NCBI GenBank assembly: GCA_964230215.1
Contig: CAXRGQ010000016.1
Coordinates: 738,598 to 802,597 of the forward strand
Direction: 5' to 3'
Source of the DNA: JAUILH01 sp964230215
GTDB taxonomy: Bacteria > Bacteroidota > Bacteroidia > Flavobacteriales_D > JAUILH01
DNA length: 64,000 nt
A model generated the notes under the pieces. The model saw nothing but the letters and a program-made list of their open reading frames with translations. It searched no databases and had not been told where the DNA came from. The position numbers and the translations under genes are program-made. Position 1 is the stretch's first letter; the number at the start of each line of letters is the position of its first letter. Of this stretch, positions 53,484 to 61,735 are shown in pieces.

Positions 53484-53491
53484 TATCTTTG
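53484..53491 (+). promoter_or_regulatory. -7 promoter element TATCTTTG (tgt unit)
   Basis: Exact TAnnTTTG match, 24 bases before the tgt ATG; no clear -33 TTG. Confidence 0.6.
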
Positions 53492-53515
53492 TGAGTTTGG
53501 ATTATTAACATTTTT

Positions 53516-54646
53516 ATGCACTTTAAACTAACACATCAAGACCCCCAATCGAAAGCAAGAGCTGGAGTGATTAGTACAGATCATGGTGAAATTAAAACAC
53601 CCATTTTTATGCCTGTTGGAACTGCAGGTACAGTAAAAGCTGTGCATCAAAGGGAATTACATGATGACATAAAAGCTCAAATAATTCTTGGAAACACCTA
53701 TCATCTATACTTAAGACCGGGATTGGAAGTGATAAAAAATGCTGGAGGCTTACATAAGTTTAATAACTGGGACAAACCTATATTAACTGACAGCGGCGGC
53801 TATCAGGTGTATTCTCTATCTGGAACAAGAAAGATCAAGGAAGAAGGGGTTAACTTTAAGAGTCACATTGATGGCAGCTCACATCTATTCACTCCAGAAA
53901 ATGTGATGGACATCCAAAGAACAATAGGGGCAGATATAATAATGGCTTTTGATGAATGTACTCCATATCCCTGCGAGTATGCATATGCAAGACAAAGTAT
54001 GGAGATGACGCACAGATGGCTTAAAAGGTGCATTAAAAGATTCGACGAGACCGAAGGTCATTATGGTTATAATCAAACATTTTTTCCAATCGTGCAAGGA
54101 AGCACATTTAAAGACCTTAGAAAACAAAGCGCCGAATTCATAGCAGAACAAGGAAGAGAAGGAAATGCAATTGGCGGACTATCTGTTGGTGAACCGCATG
54201 AAGATATGTACGAAATGACTGACTTGGTCTGCGATATTCTACCTAAAGATAAACCACGATATTTAATGGGGGTTGGAACTCCAGCAAACATTCTAGAGTG
54301 TATCGCGCTTGGCGTGGATATGTTTGACTGTGTGATGCCGACTAGAAACGCAAGAAATGGCATGCTATTTACCTCTGAAGGTTTTATAAATATTAAGAAT
54401 AAAAAGTGGGAGCAAGATTTCTCGCCAATTGACCCTAACGGAACTTGTTATGTGGACGCTTTCTACAATAAAGCCTACTTAAGACACCTAATAATGTCCA
54501 AGGAAATACTAGGCGCCCAAATTGCAAGCCTTCATAACTTGAGTTTCTATCTGTGGTTAGTGGGTGAAGCACGCAATCAAATTGAACAAGGCACGTTTAG
54601 AGAATGGAAAGATAAAATGGTTGTTAAACTCACCACTCGACTATAA
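53516..54646 (+). CDS. tgt: tRNA-guanine transglycosylase
   Basis: 376 residues. It exchanges G34 for preQ1 in tRNAs of the GUN anticodon family. Motifs are ARAGVISTDHGEIKTPIFMPVGT, ILTDSGGYQVYSLS (catalytic Asp), IVQGSTFKDLR, GGLSVGEP, and the nucleophile region GVDMFDCVMPTRNARNG. The usual zinc motif CxCxxC before AYLRHL is reduced to one Cys (NGTCYVDAFYNKAYLRHL); the later His (SLHNLSFYL) is kept. Bacteroidota Tgt proteins share this loss. It is directly followed by the Lpt permease gene. Confidence 0.95.
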   Translation: MHFKLTHQDPQSKARAGVISTDHGEIKTPIFMPVGTAGTVKAVHQRELHDDIKAQIILGNTYHLYLRPGLEVIKNAGGLHKFNNWDKPILTDSGGYQVYSLSGTRKIKEEGVNFKSHIDGSSHLFTPENVMDIQRTIGADIIMAFDECTPYPCEYAYARQSMEMTHRWLKRCIKRFDETEGHYGYNQTFFPIVQGSTFKDLRKQSAEFIAEQGREGNAIGGLSVGEPHEDMYEMTDLVCDILPKDKPRYLMGVGTPANILECIALGVDMFDCVMPTRNARNGMLFTSEGFINIKNKKWEQDFSPIDPNGTCYVDAFYNKAYLRHLIMSKEILGAQIASLHNLSFYLWLVGEARNQIEQGTFREWKDKMVVKLTTRL

Positions 54647-55729
54647 TTGAAAAAGCTGGATTTATATATCATAGGAAAGTTTTTAAGCACTTTCTTTTTT
54701 ATGCTGATTTTGATTATGTCGATTTCAGTTGTATTTGATATTGCCGAAAATCTAGATCGCTTCCTTGATCAAAGCGCCACACTTAAAGAAATAATCTTTG
54801 AACATTACATCAACTTTGTTCTGTTTTATGGAAACAAGTTTAGCGGATTCATAATATTCCTAGCTGTGATATTCTTCACATCTAAAATGGCTCGGGATAC
54901 GGAAGTAGTCCCTATCCTTAGTGGAGGAGTTAGCTACTACAGGTTTCTCAGACCATACTTTATTTCAGCTTCACTGCTTGTTGTCATTTCACTAGGAATG
55001 AATCATTTTATAGTCCCAAATGCTAACTCTAAACGTCTTGAATTTGAAGAGAAATACAATAGCAAGTACTTTTCGGTCCTAAACCAACACAAGGAATTTG
55101 GTCATGGAACATCTGTTTACTTTAAAAGCTATTATGAAACCAGAGCATATATCGAAGACTTCTGGATGACCACGAGAGACCCACAAACGGGAAGATTAAA
55201 ATCACTTTTGTACGCACAACAAGCTTTTGGTGATAGCACAAGTAATGATTGGACATTGAAACGCCCATTTATTAGGGTTTTCGACGGCACCAATCTGAAA
55301 CACAAATATTATGCAGCTCCAATAATTGACACCACATTCAACTTTACATTGGAAGATTTTACTCGTGGTAAAAATGCCGCCATGACTCTAACCACGCCAG
55401 AACTCATCGATTTCATTAAAGCGGAAGAAAAGACAGGCTCTCGCGACATGGCCTTTCATAAAATCGAGCTACATGAAAGAACTAGTTTCTCTGTTGTTAC
55501 GTACGTGCTCGTCCTTATTGGTGTCAGCATTTCAAGCAGAAGTGGTAGAAATACTTTGGGAATAAACTTGGTGCTTGGAATTCTAGTCGCAATTCTATAT
55601 TTCTTTGCCAATAGATTTGCTGTCGTTGGTGCTTACAATGCTGGATTCAATCCTTTTTGGGCGGTATGGGTGCCAAACTTAATATTCCTAGGAATAGGAG
55701 TCCTTCTATTGAGACTTGCTCCTAAATAA
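54647..55729 (+). CDS. LptF/LptG-family LPS export permease
   Basis: 360 residues of the YjgP/YjgQ family. An N-terminal block of three helices (LDLYIIGKFLSTFFFMLILIMSISVVFDIAENL) is followed by a periplasmic beta-jellyroll region (about 115-260) and three C-terminal helices. With LptB it extracts lipopolysaccharide from the inner membrane. The start is TTG, directly after the tgt stop; no nearby ATG would keep the conserved first helix. Whether it is LptF or LptG cannot be told. Confidence 0.88.
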   Translation: MKKLDLYIIGKFLSTFFFMLILIMSISVVFDIAENLDRFLDQSATLKEIIFEHYINFVLFYGNKFSGFIIFLAVIFFTSKMARDTEVVPILSGGVSYYRFLRPYFISASLLVVISLGMNHFIVPNANSKRLEFEEKYNSKYFSVLNQHKEFGHGTSVYFKSYYETRAYIEDFWMTTRDPQTGRLKSLLYAQQAFGDSTSNDWTLKRPFIRVFDGTNLKHKYYAAPIIDTTFNFTLEDFTRGKNAAMTLTTPELIDFIKAEEKTGSRDMAFHKIELHERTSFSVVTYVLVLIGVSISSRSGRNTLGINLVLGILVAILYFFANRFAVVGAYNAGFNPFWAVWVPNLIFLGIGVLLLRLAPK

Positions 55730-56539
55730 CTATAGCTCAATAAGTGCATAATCAGCGGCGTTGAACTCTCCTATATTGGTAGGCTTTGATTCAAATATGC
55801 CATATATAGTTGAGCCACTCCCAGACATTGAAGTATAAATCGCCCCCATATCGTATAGTTGAGCCTTTATTTCAGCAAGTGATGGATGCTTCTTGAACAA
55901 ACTTATTTCAAAATCATTAGACAATTTACCGCTCACTAGGTTTTCTCGACTAAATGTCGGCAATTGCTCTCCACTAATAAAACAATTACTGTACGCTTCT
56001 TTAGTACTTACCTTTAATTCTGGAAAAACCATTATAGCATACATACCATTCAGCTCAATTTTAACATCATGCATGTCATGCCCAATGCCAGTAACATGTT
56101 GAGCATTGTTTTTGAGAAAATAAGTGCAATCAGAACCAATGCTTTGTAAAATTTCAAACGAGTCTTTCTCGCTACCATTAACCATTTTTATTAACTCTTT
56201 CACGAAAAATGCAGCATCTGATGACCCGCCTCCCAACCCTGCTCCTATCGGAATTTGCTTGTGAAGGTGTACTTCAACTGATGGTAAGTCTTGATAACGT
56301 TGCTTAACCAAATCATAGCACTTAAACAACAAATTATCACTAAGATCTCCAGGAATTTCAATCCCACTGACTGATAATTGCATGCCGTCCGCCTCACATG
56401 GATAGGCAATTTCAAGTATATCATGAAGATTAGCTGGATAAAAGTATGAATCTATTGAATGGTAACCATCCTCTCTTTTACCCAAGATTCTTAAACCAAT
56501 ATTGATTTTTGCATTGGGATATACCACTACATTTTTCAT
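55730..56539 (-). CDS. ispE: 4-diphosphocytidyl-2-C-methyl-D-erythritol kinase
   Basis: 269 residues from ATG 56539 (upstream TTG at 56596 rejected). GHMP kinase of the MEP isoprenoid pathway: PNAKINIGLRILGKREDGYHSI, the ATP loop PIGAGLGGGSSDAAFF, and the C-terminal SMSGSGSTIYGIF. It starts 4 bases after TTAATTTG (one mismatch from the -7 consensus), a leaderless arrangement, and is divergent from accA. Its stop abuts that of the Lpt permease gene. Confidence 0.93.
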   Translation of the reverse strand: MKNVVVYPNAKINIGLRILGKREDGYHSIDSYFYPANLHDILEIAYPCEADGMQLSVSGIEIPGDLSDNLLFKCYDLVKQRYQDLPSVEVHLHKQIPIGAGLGGGSSDAAFFVKELIKMVNGSEKDSFEILQSIGSDCTYFLKNNAQHVTGIGHDMHDVKIELNGMYAIMVFPELKVSTKEAYSNCFISGEQLPTFSRENLVSGKLSNDFEISLFKKHPSLAEIKAQLYDMGAIYTSMSGSGSTIYGIFESKPTNIGEFNAADYALIEL

Positions 56540-56558
56540 ATTATTCAAATTAAAGCAA

Positions 56559-56587
56559 TTTGTTTCAAACAAGATTTTGTAATTTCG
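56559..56587 (+). promoter_or_regulatory. Promoter of accA (TTTG-N17-TAATTTCG)
   Basis: TTTG at 56559-56562 and TAATTTCG at 56580-56587 are separated by 17 bases, within the 17-23 range accepted for the phylum. ATG follows after 18 bases. Confidence 0.6.
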
Positions 56588-56605
56588 ACTTCCCAAATAA
56601 ATTTT

Positions 56606-57559
56606 ATGGCTACGTATTTAGATTTTGAACAACCATTAGCAGAAATCGAAGAACAGATTGCTAAGCAAAAAGAGATTGGAGAAAAGTCGGATGTTGATGT
56701 GTCAAAAACCATCAAAGACTTAGAAAAGAAGCTTAAATCGGAGAGATCGGCAATCTATCGAAAATTAACTCCTTGGCAGCGTGTTCAAGTATCTCGCCAC
56801 CCAGATAGGCCATATACTCTTGACTATATAAAAGCTTTGACGGATGGCGAATTCATCGAACTACATGGAGATAGAAATGTTAAAGATGACAAAGCGATGG
56901 TGGGTGGCTTTGGAATGGTTGATGGGAAATCTTTCATGTTCATTGGCCAGCAAAAAGGGATAAATACCAAAATGCGCCAATATAGGAACTTTGGAATGCC
57001 AAATCCTGAAGGGTACAGAAAAGCACTGCGTCTTATGAAACTTGCCGAGAAATTTAATAAACCGATTGTCACGTTTATCGACACACCAGGTGCCTACCCA
57101 GGACTAGAAGCAGAGGAAAGAGGACAAGGAGAAGCTATTGCAAGAAATTTGTATGAAATGGTACAGTTAAAGGTTCCAGTTATTTGTATCATAATAGGTG
57201 AAGGTGCTTCTGGTGGTGCATTAGGAATTGGAATCGGTGACAAAGTATTAATGCTAGAAAACACATGGTATTCTGTTATTTCTCCTGAATCTTGTTCTTC
57301 AATATTATGGAGAAGCTGGGATTATAAAGAAATTGCCGCAGATGCCCTAAAATTGACATCAAAAGACATGCTTAAGAACGGTCTTATTGATGGTGTAATT
57401 AAAGAACCTGTTGGTGGCGCACATATTGACAGAGAGACTACATACAAAAACGTGAAGAAGGAAGTTCTAGCGCAAACAGCCGCTCTCGAGAAAATTAAAC
57501 CAGAAAAACGTATTAAGGACAGAATTAAGAAGTTCAGTGATATGGGGGTTACAGCTTAG
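56606..57559 (+). CDS. accA: Acetyl-CoA carboxylase carboxyltransferase subunit alpha
   Basis: 317 residues, standard length. Motifs are an N-terminal coiled helix (FEQPLAEIEEQIAKQKEI), LTPWQRVQVSRHPDRPYTLDYI, ELHGDRNVKDDKAMVGG, FIDTPGAYPGLEAEERGQGEAIARNL and IIGEGASGGALGIGIGD with the oxyanion-type glycines. It transfers the carboxyl group from biotin-carrier protein to acetyl-CoA in fatty-acid synthesis. accD is not in the window. Single gene with its own promoter. Confidence 0.96.
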   Translation: MATYLDFEQPLAEIEEQIAKQKEIGEKSDVDVSKTIKDLEKKLKSERSAIYRKLTPWQRVQVSRHPDRPYTLDYIKALTDGEFIELHGDRNVKDDKAMVGGFGMVDGKSFMFIGQQKGINTKMRQYRNFGMPNPEGYRKALRLMKLAEKFNKPIVTFIDTPGAYPGLEAEERGQGEAIARNLYEMVQLKVPVICIIIGEGASGGALGIGIGDKVLMLENTWYSVISPESCSSILWRSWDYKEIAADALKLTSKDMLKNGLIDGVIKEPVGGAHIDRETTYKNVKKEVLAQTAALEKIKPEKRIKDRIKKFSDMGVTA

Positions 57560-57564
57560 TAACT

Positions 57565-58812
57565 CTATTTGTTATACCATACATCTATGCCCACCGCATT
57601 GCTAACAATTGTGGACGACAGAACATTCCCCAAATTATCAAGACTTTGCACCGTACCATTGAATTGAAGCCCATATAGAACTTGGTCAACTTCATTATAT
57701 GCTAAATCATTATATACGTTAGAGTTTAAATTAACCCAGCTGTTGTTTCCAATCGTGTAGCTGAATAAGCCATTATTAGTCGAGACATAAACCAGATTGT
57801 CATTGATTTGTATGGACGACTTAACCATCTCGCCTGAAATTGTTCTTATGTCGTTTAGGTTACCCGTTAAAGAATTGTATATGTAAATCTCTATATCTGA
57901 AGAGTGCTGGGTTAAAATCAGAAGATCTCCATAGTTCATTTCGCTCAGCGAAAAAATATCCCCTAATACGTTCTCTAGATCAAGCGTAATCCCGGAAACT
58001 GCGGAACATTTCAACAAAGCATGCTGACCCGAAGGAATCAATATGTGCTCCAAAAAAACATAATTCGGAGTAATCAAACTATTATCTAGTTTAACCGTGC
58101 TACCATAAAAATCCCCACCAAAGCTAACTCCAGCAGAATTCATAACAAACCACCCATCCAAATGAGTCGCCACTGAGGACGAATTCTTATTTATGTCACT
58201 CATCCGTAATGTGTCTAACCAATTAATTGATGTCTTACTCCAATTTAATTGTAAATCAGTAAGATCAAAACACTCAATTGGTCCTGAATATCCATACGTT
58301 AAAAGGTCTTGCTCCCATGAATTAACTGAAAAACCAACCACGGCGTATGTATAACCAGAAACTATTGACAAATCACTTAATCGCCTGATTTCGGTCTGAC
58401 CGCTACTAACGCTGCACACCAACAAGTCATTGAACACCTTAGGAGCACCAACATAATTAAATGAGCGGTGTTCACTCGTTAAATTAGTTCCATCAGAGGC
58501 TCTAACCTTTAAATAATAATTGCCAGATTCATTGTGTACATCATCTAAAGGGATATTAGCATAAAAATCAACGGATGAAGCGTTGTAATTGATTCGACGA
58601 ATATAAACTGGCGTCAGGTCTTGATTCAGAACTGAGATTTCAACCCATTCAACTGATCGATTATCGTTTACCGTTCCTTTAACTATGATGTTATCCCCGA
58701 ACTGGTAACTTTGTCCACTAGTTGGTTGCAGCCATTCAATATTTGGCAATATGTCGTCTTCTTTTTTACATGACAAGAAGAATAGTATAGTTATCAATGT
58801 TAGATAACGCAT
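57565..58812 (-). CDS. Lipoprotein with Ig-like and propeller-like regions, unknown function
   Basis: 415 residues. Lipobox LSC (Cys15) in MRYLTLITILFFLSCKKEDD predicts a lipoprotein. Residues about 24-125 resemble a bacterial Ig-like fold (LQPTSGQSYQFGDNIIVKGTV, YYLKVRASDGTN). The rest (about 130-415) has repeated short beta motifs (NLVYVSTNNGLFSYTIGNNSW, ALYGLQFNGTVQSLD-like) suggesting a propeller. No catalytic motif is present. A TATATTTA element lies 4 bases before the ATG. Confidence 0.72.
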   Translation of the reverse strand: MRYLTLITILFFLSCKKEDDILPNIEWLQPTSGQSYQFGDNIIVKGTVNDNRSVEWVEISVLNQDLTPVYIRRINYNASSVDFYANIPLDDVHNESGNYYLKVRASDGTNLTSEHRSFNYVGAPKVFNDLLVCSVSSGQTEIRRLSDLSIVSGYTYAVVGFSVNSWEQDLLTYGYSGPIECFDLTDLQLNWSKTSINWLDTLRMSDINKNSSSVATHLDGWFVMNSAGVSFGGDFYGSTVKLDNSLITPNYVFLEHILIPSGQHALLKCSAVSGITLDLENVLGDIFSLSEMNYGDLLILTQHSSDIEIYIYNSLTGNLNDIRTISGEMVKSSIQINDNLVYVSTNNGLFSYTIGNNSWVNLNSNVYNDLAYNEVDQVLYGLQFNGTVQSLDNLGNVLSSTIVSNAVGIDVWYNK

Positions 58813-58912
58813 AAAGTAAATATACGTAATCTAACAAGATTTAAACAGCTTATTAACTTTTGGGCAGCACGAATTGTGGGGAAAAATAAATGGAGATACG
58901 CCAACTAAGCTG

Positions 58913-58920
58913 TATCTTTG
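58913..58920 (+). promoter_or_regulatory. -7 promoter element TATCTTTG of dnaB
   Basis: Exact match ending 5 bases before ATG 58926. It lies inside the extra N-terminal codons that an upstream ATG (58890) would add, and so decides the start. Confidence 0.65.
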
Positions 58921-58925
58921 ATAAT

Positions 58926-60470
58926 ATGAGCGAAGACGTGAAATCGGGAGAGGGAGCATTAACCAAATCCACAACTAGCAACAGTTTTAAACAAGGGGGC
59001 AGATTATTGCCTCAGGCAGTTGATTTAGAGGAGGGTGTGTTGGGAGCATTAATGATTGATAATAATGCGGTTAATGACGTAATTGAAATCCTTCAACCAG
59101 AAAGTTTTTATAAAGATGCTCATAAGAAGATTTATAGTGCCATCCTAGAGCTATTCCAAGAATCAGAGCCAATAGATATTCTGACAGTCACGGCTAAGCT
59201 TAAACAAAAGGGTGAATTGCAAGCCATTGGCGGACCGTTTTATATAAGTCAACTTACAGATAGAGTTGGTAGTTCCGCAAATGTCGAGTTCCATGCAAGA
59301 ATTATCTCTCAAAAATTTATTCTTAGAGAACTCATTAGGATATCATCAGAAACCATTAAAAATGCATTTGATGATACAGCAGATGTATTTGATCTTCTTG
59401 ATAGAGCAGAAAGCGAACTTTATGGTGTAGCTGAGGGAAATATTCGAAAGAATTATGATAGCATGAGCTCTATTATGCGTCAAGCACTTGGTGAAATTGA
59501 TAAGGCAAGAGAAAACTCAGATGGTATTAGTGGAATTGCGACAGGGTTCAGAGACTTAGACAAAGTGACATCAGGATGGCAAAGATCAGATATGATAGTT
59601 CTTGCAGCTCGTCCTGGTATGGGCAAAACTGCCTTTGTGTTATCCATGGCAAGAAACGTTGCCGTAGACTTTAATACGCCCGTAGCTATATTTTCATTAG
59701 AGATGTCATCAGTGCAGTTGGTAAATCGTCTAATAGCGAGTGAATCTGAGATTAGTGCAGAAAAGTTGAGAAAAGGAAATCTTGCGGATTATGAGTACGA
59801 GCAGCTTCATGCTAGAATTCCAAAGCTTTCGCAAGCTCCGATATTTATTGATGACACGCCCGGTTTGTCTGTATTCGAATTAAGAGCAAAAGCACGCAGA
59901 TTAAAGCAACAACATGACATTGAATTAATAGTTATCGATTACCTGCAGCTTATGAGCGCTGGTGGAAATGCAAAAGGCAATCGCGAACAAGAAATTAGCA
60001 CTATATCTAGATCCATTAAAGAAATCGCAAAAGAATTAAATGTTCCAATTATTGCACTTTCTCAACTATCCAGATCTGTCGAATCACGGGGTGGAGATAA
60101 ACGACCTCTATTATCGGATTTACGTGAATCAGGTGCAATCGAACAAGATGCTGATATTGTATCATTCATATATAGGCCAGAGTATTACAAATATCCAGAA
60201 TGGGAAGATGGCACACCATGTCAAGGACAAGCAGAACTAGTAATTGCAAAACATAGAAATGGATCCTTAGAGAACATCAGAATGAGATTTATTGGTCACC
60301 TTGCTCGATTTGACAACCTAGACAACTTTGATTTTCAAGGTGGTGGAGATGCTATGTCACCTAATGGCGATTTTGATAGTGGAACAATTACCATGTCTTC
60401 TCGTATGAATGATGATATGGAGGACTTCCAAGGATTTGAAGACCCCGATGATATTAGCCCTGATTTTTAA
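58926..60470 (+). CDS. dnaB: Replicative DNA helicase DnaB
   Basis: 514 residues from ATG 58926. The N-terminal collar domain (QAVDLEEGVLGALMIDNNAVNDVI, FYKDAHKKIYSAI) and linker precede a RecA-like motor (from about 185): Walker A AARPGMGKTAF, SLEMSSVQLVNRL, Walker B LIVIDYLQLM, and LSQLSRSVESRGGDKRPLLSDLRESGAIEQDADIV. The C-terminal acidic tail (EDFQGFEDPDDISPDF) is typical of the phylum. No intein is present. It overlaps the following gene by one base. Confidence 0.96.
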   Translation: MSEDVKSGEGALTKSTTSNSFKQGGRLLPQAVDLEEGVLGALMIDNNAVNDVIEILQPESFYKDAHKKIYSAILELFQESEPIDILTVTAKLKQKGELQAIGGPFYISQLTDRVGSSANVEFHARIISQKFILRELIRISSETIKNAFDDTADVFDLLDRAESELYGVAEGNIRKNYDSMSSIMRQALGEIDKARENSDGISGIATGFRDLDKVTSGWQRSDMIVLAARPGMGKTAFVLSMARNVAVDFNTPVAIFSLEMSSVQLVNRLIASESEISAEKLRKGNLADYEYEQLHARIPKLSQAPIFIDDTPGLSVFELRAKARRLKQQHDIELIVIDYLQLMSAGGNAKGNREQEISTISRSIKEIAKELNVPIIALSQLSRSVESRGGDKRPLLSDLRESGAIEQDADIVSFIYRPEYYKYPEWEDGTPCQGQAELVIAKHRNGSLENIRMRFIGHLARFDNLDNFDFQGGGDAMSPNGDFDSGTITMSSRMNDDMEDFQGFEDPDDISPDF

Positions 60471-61732
60471 TGAAAATTCTTGTCTCAATAATATTAATAC
60501 TTATTAGTAGCATTAATTTAAATGCAAAGCATATTCTCATTCAAATGGATGAGTCACAAAAGAATCATCTTAAAGCCTATGGCATTACATTTTGGATTCT
60601 GCAGAATGATATTGTAACAGAATGGTTGTTGAACTATCGCGGAGGTAGTTTTATGGTCGGTTATCATCCCACCATAGAGGAAGAATGCAAAATCCGCGGT
60701 GTGAGCTATAGTGTAATTGCAGATGTTCAAGCAGAACAGATTCGATCTCAAATTGCGAATCCTGAGGTTAATCAAGAGGTTGTTAAACTGCATAAGGCAC
60801 CAAAAATTGCAGTTTATACTCCTGATGGTAAACAACCATGGGATGATGCCGTTACCTTAGTATTAACCTATGCAGAAATTCCATATGATGAAATTTATGA
60901 CTCTGCTATTGTAAACGGAGTGCTACCAGAATACGATTGGTTGCACTTACATCACGAAGATTTTACAGGCCAATATGGTAAATTTTATGCGTCATATGGT
61001 CACGCATCATGGTACCGACAACAACAAGAAAGATCCGAAAGAATGGCTAAATCACTTGGATTTGATAAAGTATCTAAATTAAAGCTGGATGTTGCACTAA
61101 AAATTAGGGATTATACAGCTGGTGGTGGTTTCTTATTCACCATGTGCTCAGGAACTGACTCATACGACATTGCCCTGGCCGCTCAAAACACAGACATCTG
61201 TGCGGAAATGTACGATGGCGATCCAGCTGACCCAAACGCTCAGTCTAAACTAGATTTTTCACAAACCTTTGCATTCAAAGATTTTCAGCTAGTCATGAAT
61301 CCATACGAATACGAGTATTCCAATATTGATGCTACTAGAACACATCAAAAATACACATCTGGAGAAGATGACCCATTTCAATTATTTGATTTCAGTGCTA
61401 AATGGGATATTGTGCCTACCATGCTTTGCCAAAACCATACACAGGCCATAAAAGGATTTATGGGGCAGACAACTGCGTTCCACAAAAAGTTTTTAAAATC
61501 GAATGTCACAATACTAGGGGATAATGACAAGGAGGGTACCGCACGATATATCCATGGTGAATACGGCAACGGCACATGGACTTTTTATGCAGGACATGAC
61601 CCTGAAGATCATACGCATAGAGTTGGTGATCCACCGACAGATTTAAACTTGCATCCAAATTCACCTGGTTATAGACTAATTCTGAATAATGTATTATTTC
61701 CAGCCGCTAAAAAGAAAAAAAGGAAAACCTAG
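60470..61732 (+). CDS. Exported protein of the Bacteroidota 'asparagine synthetase B' family
   Basis: 420 residues with a signal peptide (MKILVSIILILISSINLNAK). The conserved phrases HILIQMDESQKNHLKAYGI, EWLLNYRGGSF, WLHLHHEDFTGQYGKFYA and GGGFLFTMCSGTDSYDIALAA match proteins usually auto-annotated as asparagine synthetase B. No Cys2 glutaminase or PP-loop is present, so that name looks misleading; a class I amidotransferase/DJ-1-like core with Cys in FTMCSGTDS is more plausible. It is cotranscribed with dnaB (TAATG overlap). The true role is unknown. Confidence 0.7.
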   Translation: MKILVSIILILISSINLNAKHILIQMDESQKNHLKAYGITFWILQNDIVTEWLLNYRGGSFMVGYHPTIEEECKIRGVSYSVIADVQAEQIRSQIANPEVNQEVVKLHKAPKIAVYTPDGKQPWDDAVTLVLTYAEIPYDEIYDSAIVNGVLPEYDWLHLHHEDFTGQYGKFYASYGHASWYRQQQERSERMAKSLGFDKVSKLKLDVALKIRDYTAGGGFLFTMCSGTDSYDIALAAQNTDICAEMYDGDPADPNAQSKLDFSQTFAFKDFQLVMNPYEYEYSNIDATRTHQKYTSGEDDPFQLFDFSAKWDIVPTMLCQNHTQAIKGFMGQTTAFHKKFLKSNVTILGDNDKEGTARYIHGEYGNGTWTFYAGHDPEDHTHRVGDPPTDLNLHPNSPGYRLILNNVLFPAAKKKKRKT

Positions 61733-61735
61733 TTC

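Noticed and set aside
58890..58925. ATG at 58890 as dnaB start
   Set aside because: The extra 12 codons contain the exact -7 element TATCTTTG and are not part of the conserved DnaB N-terminus.
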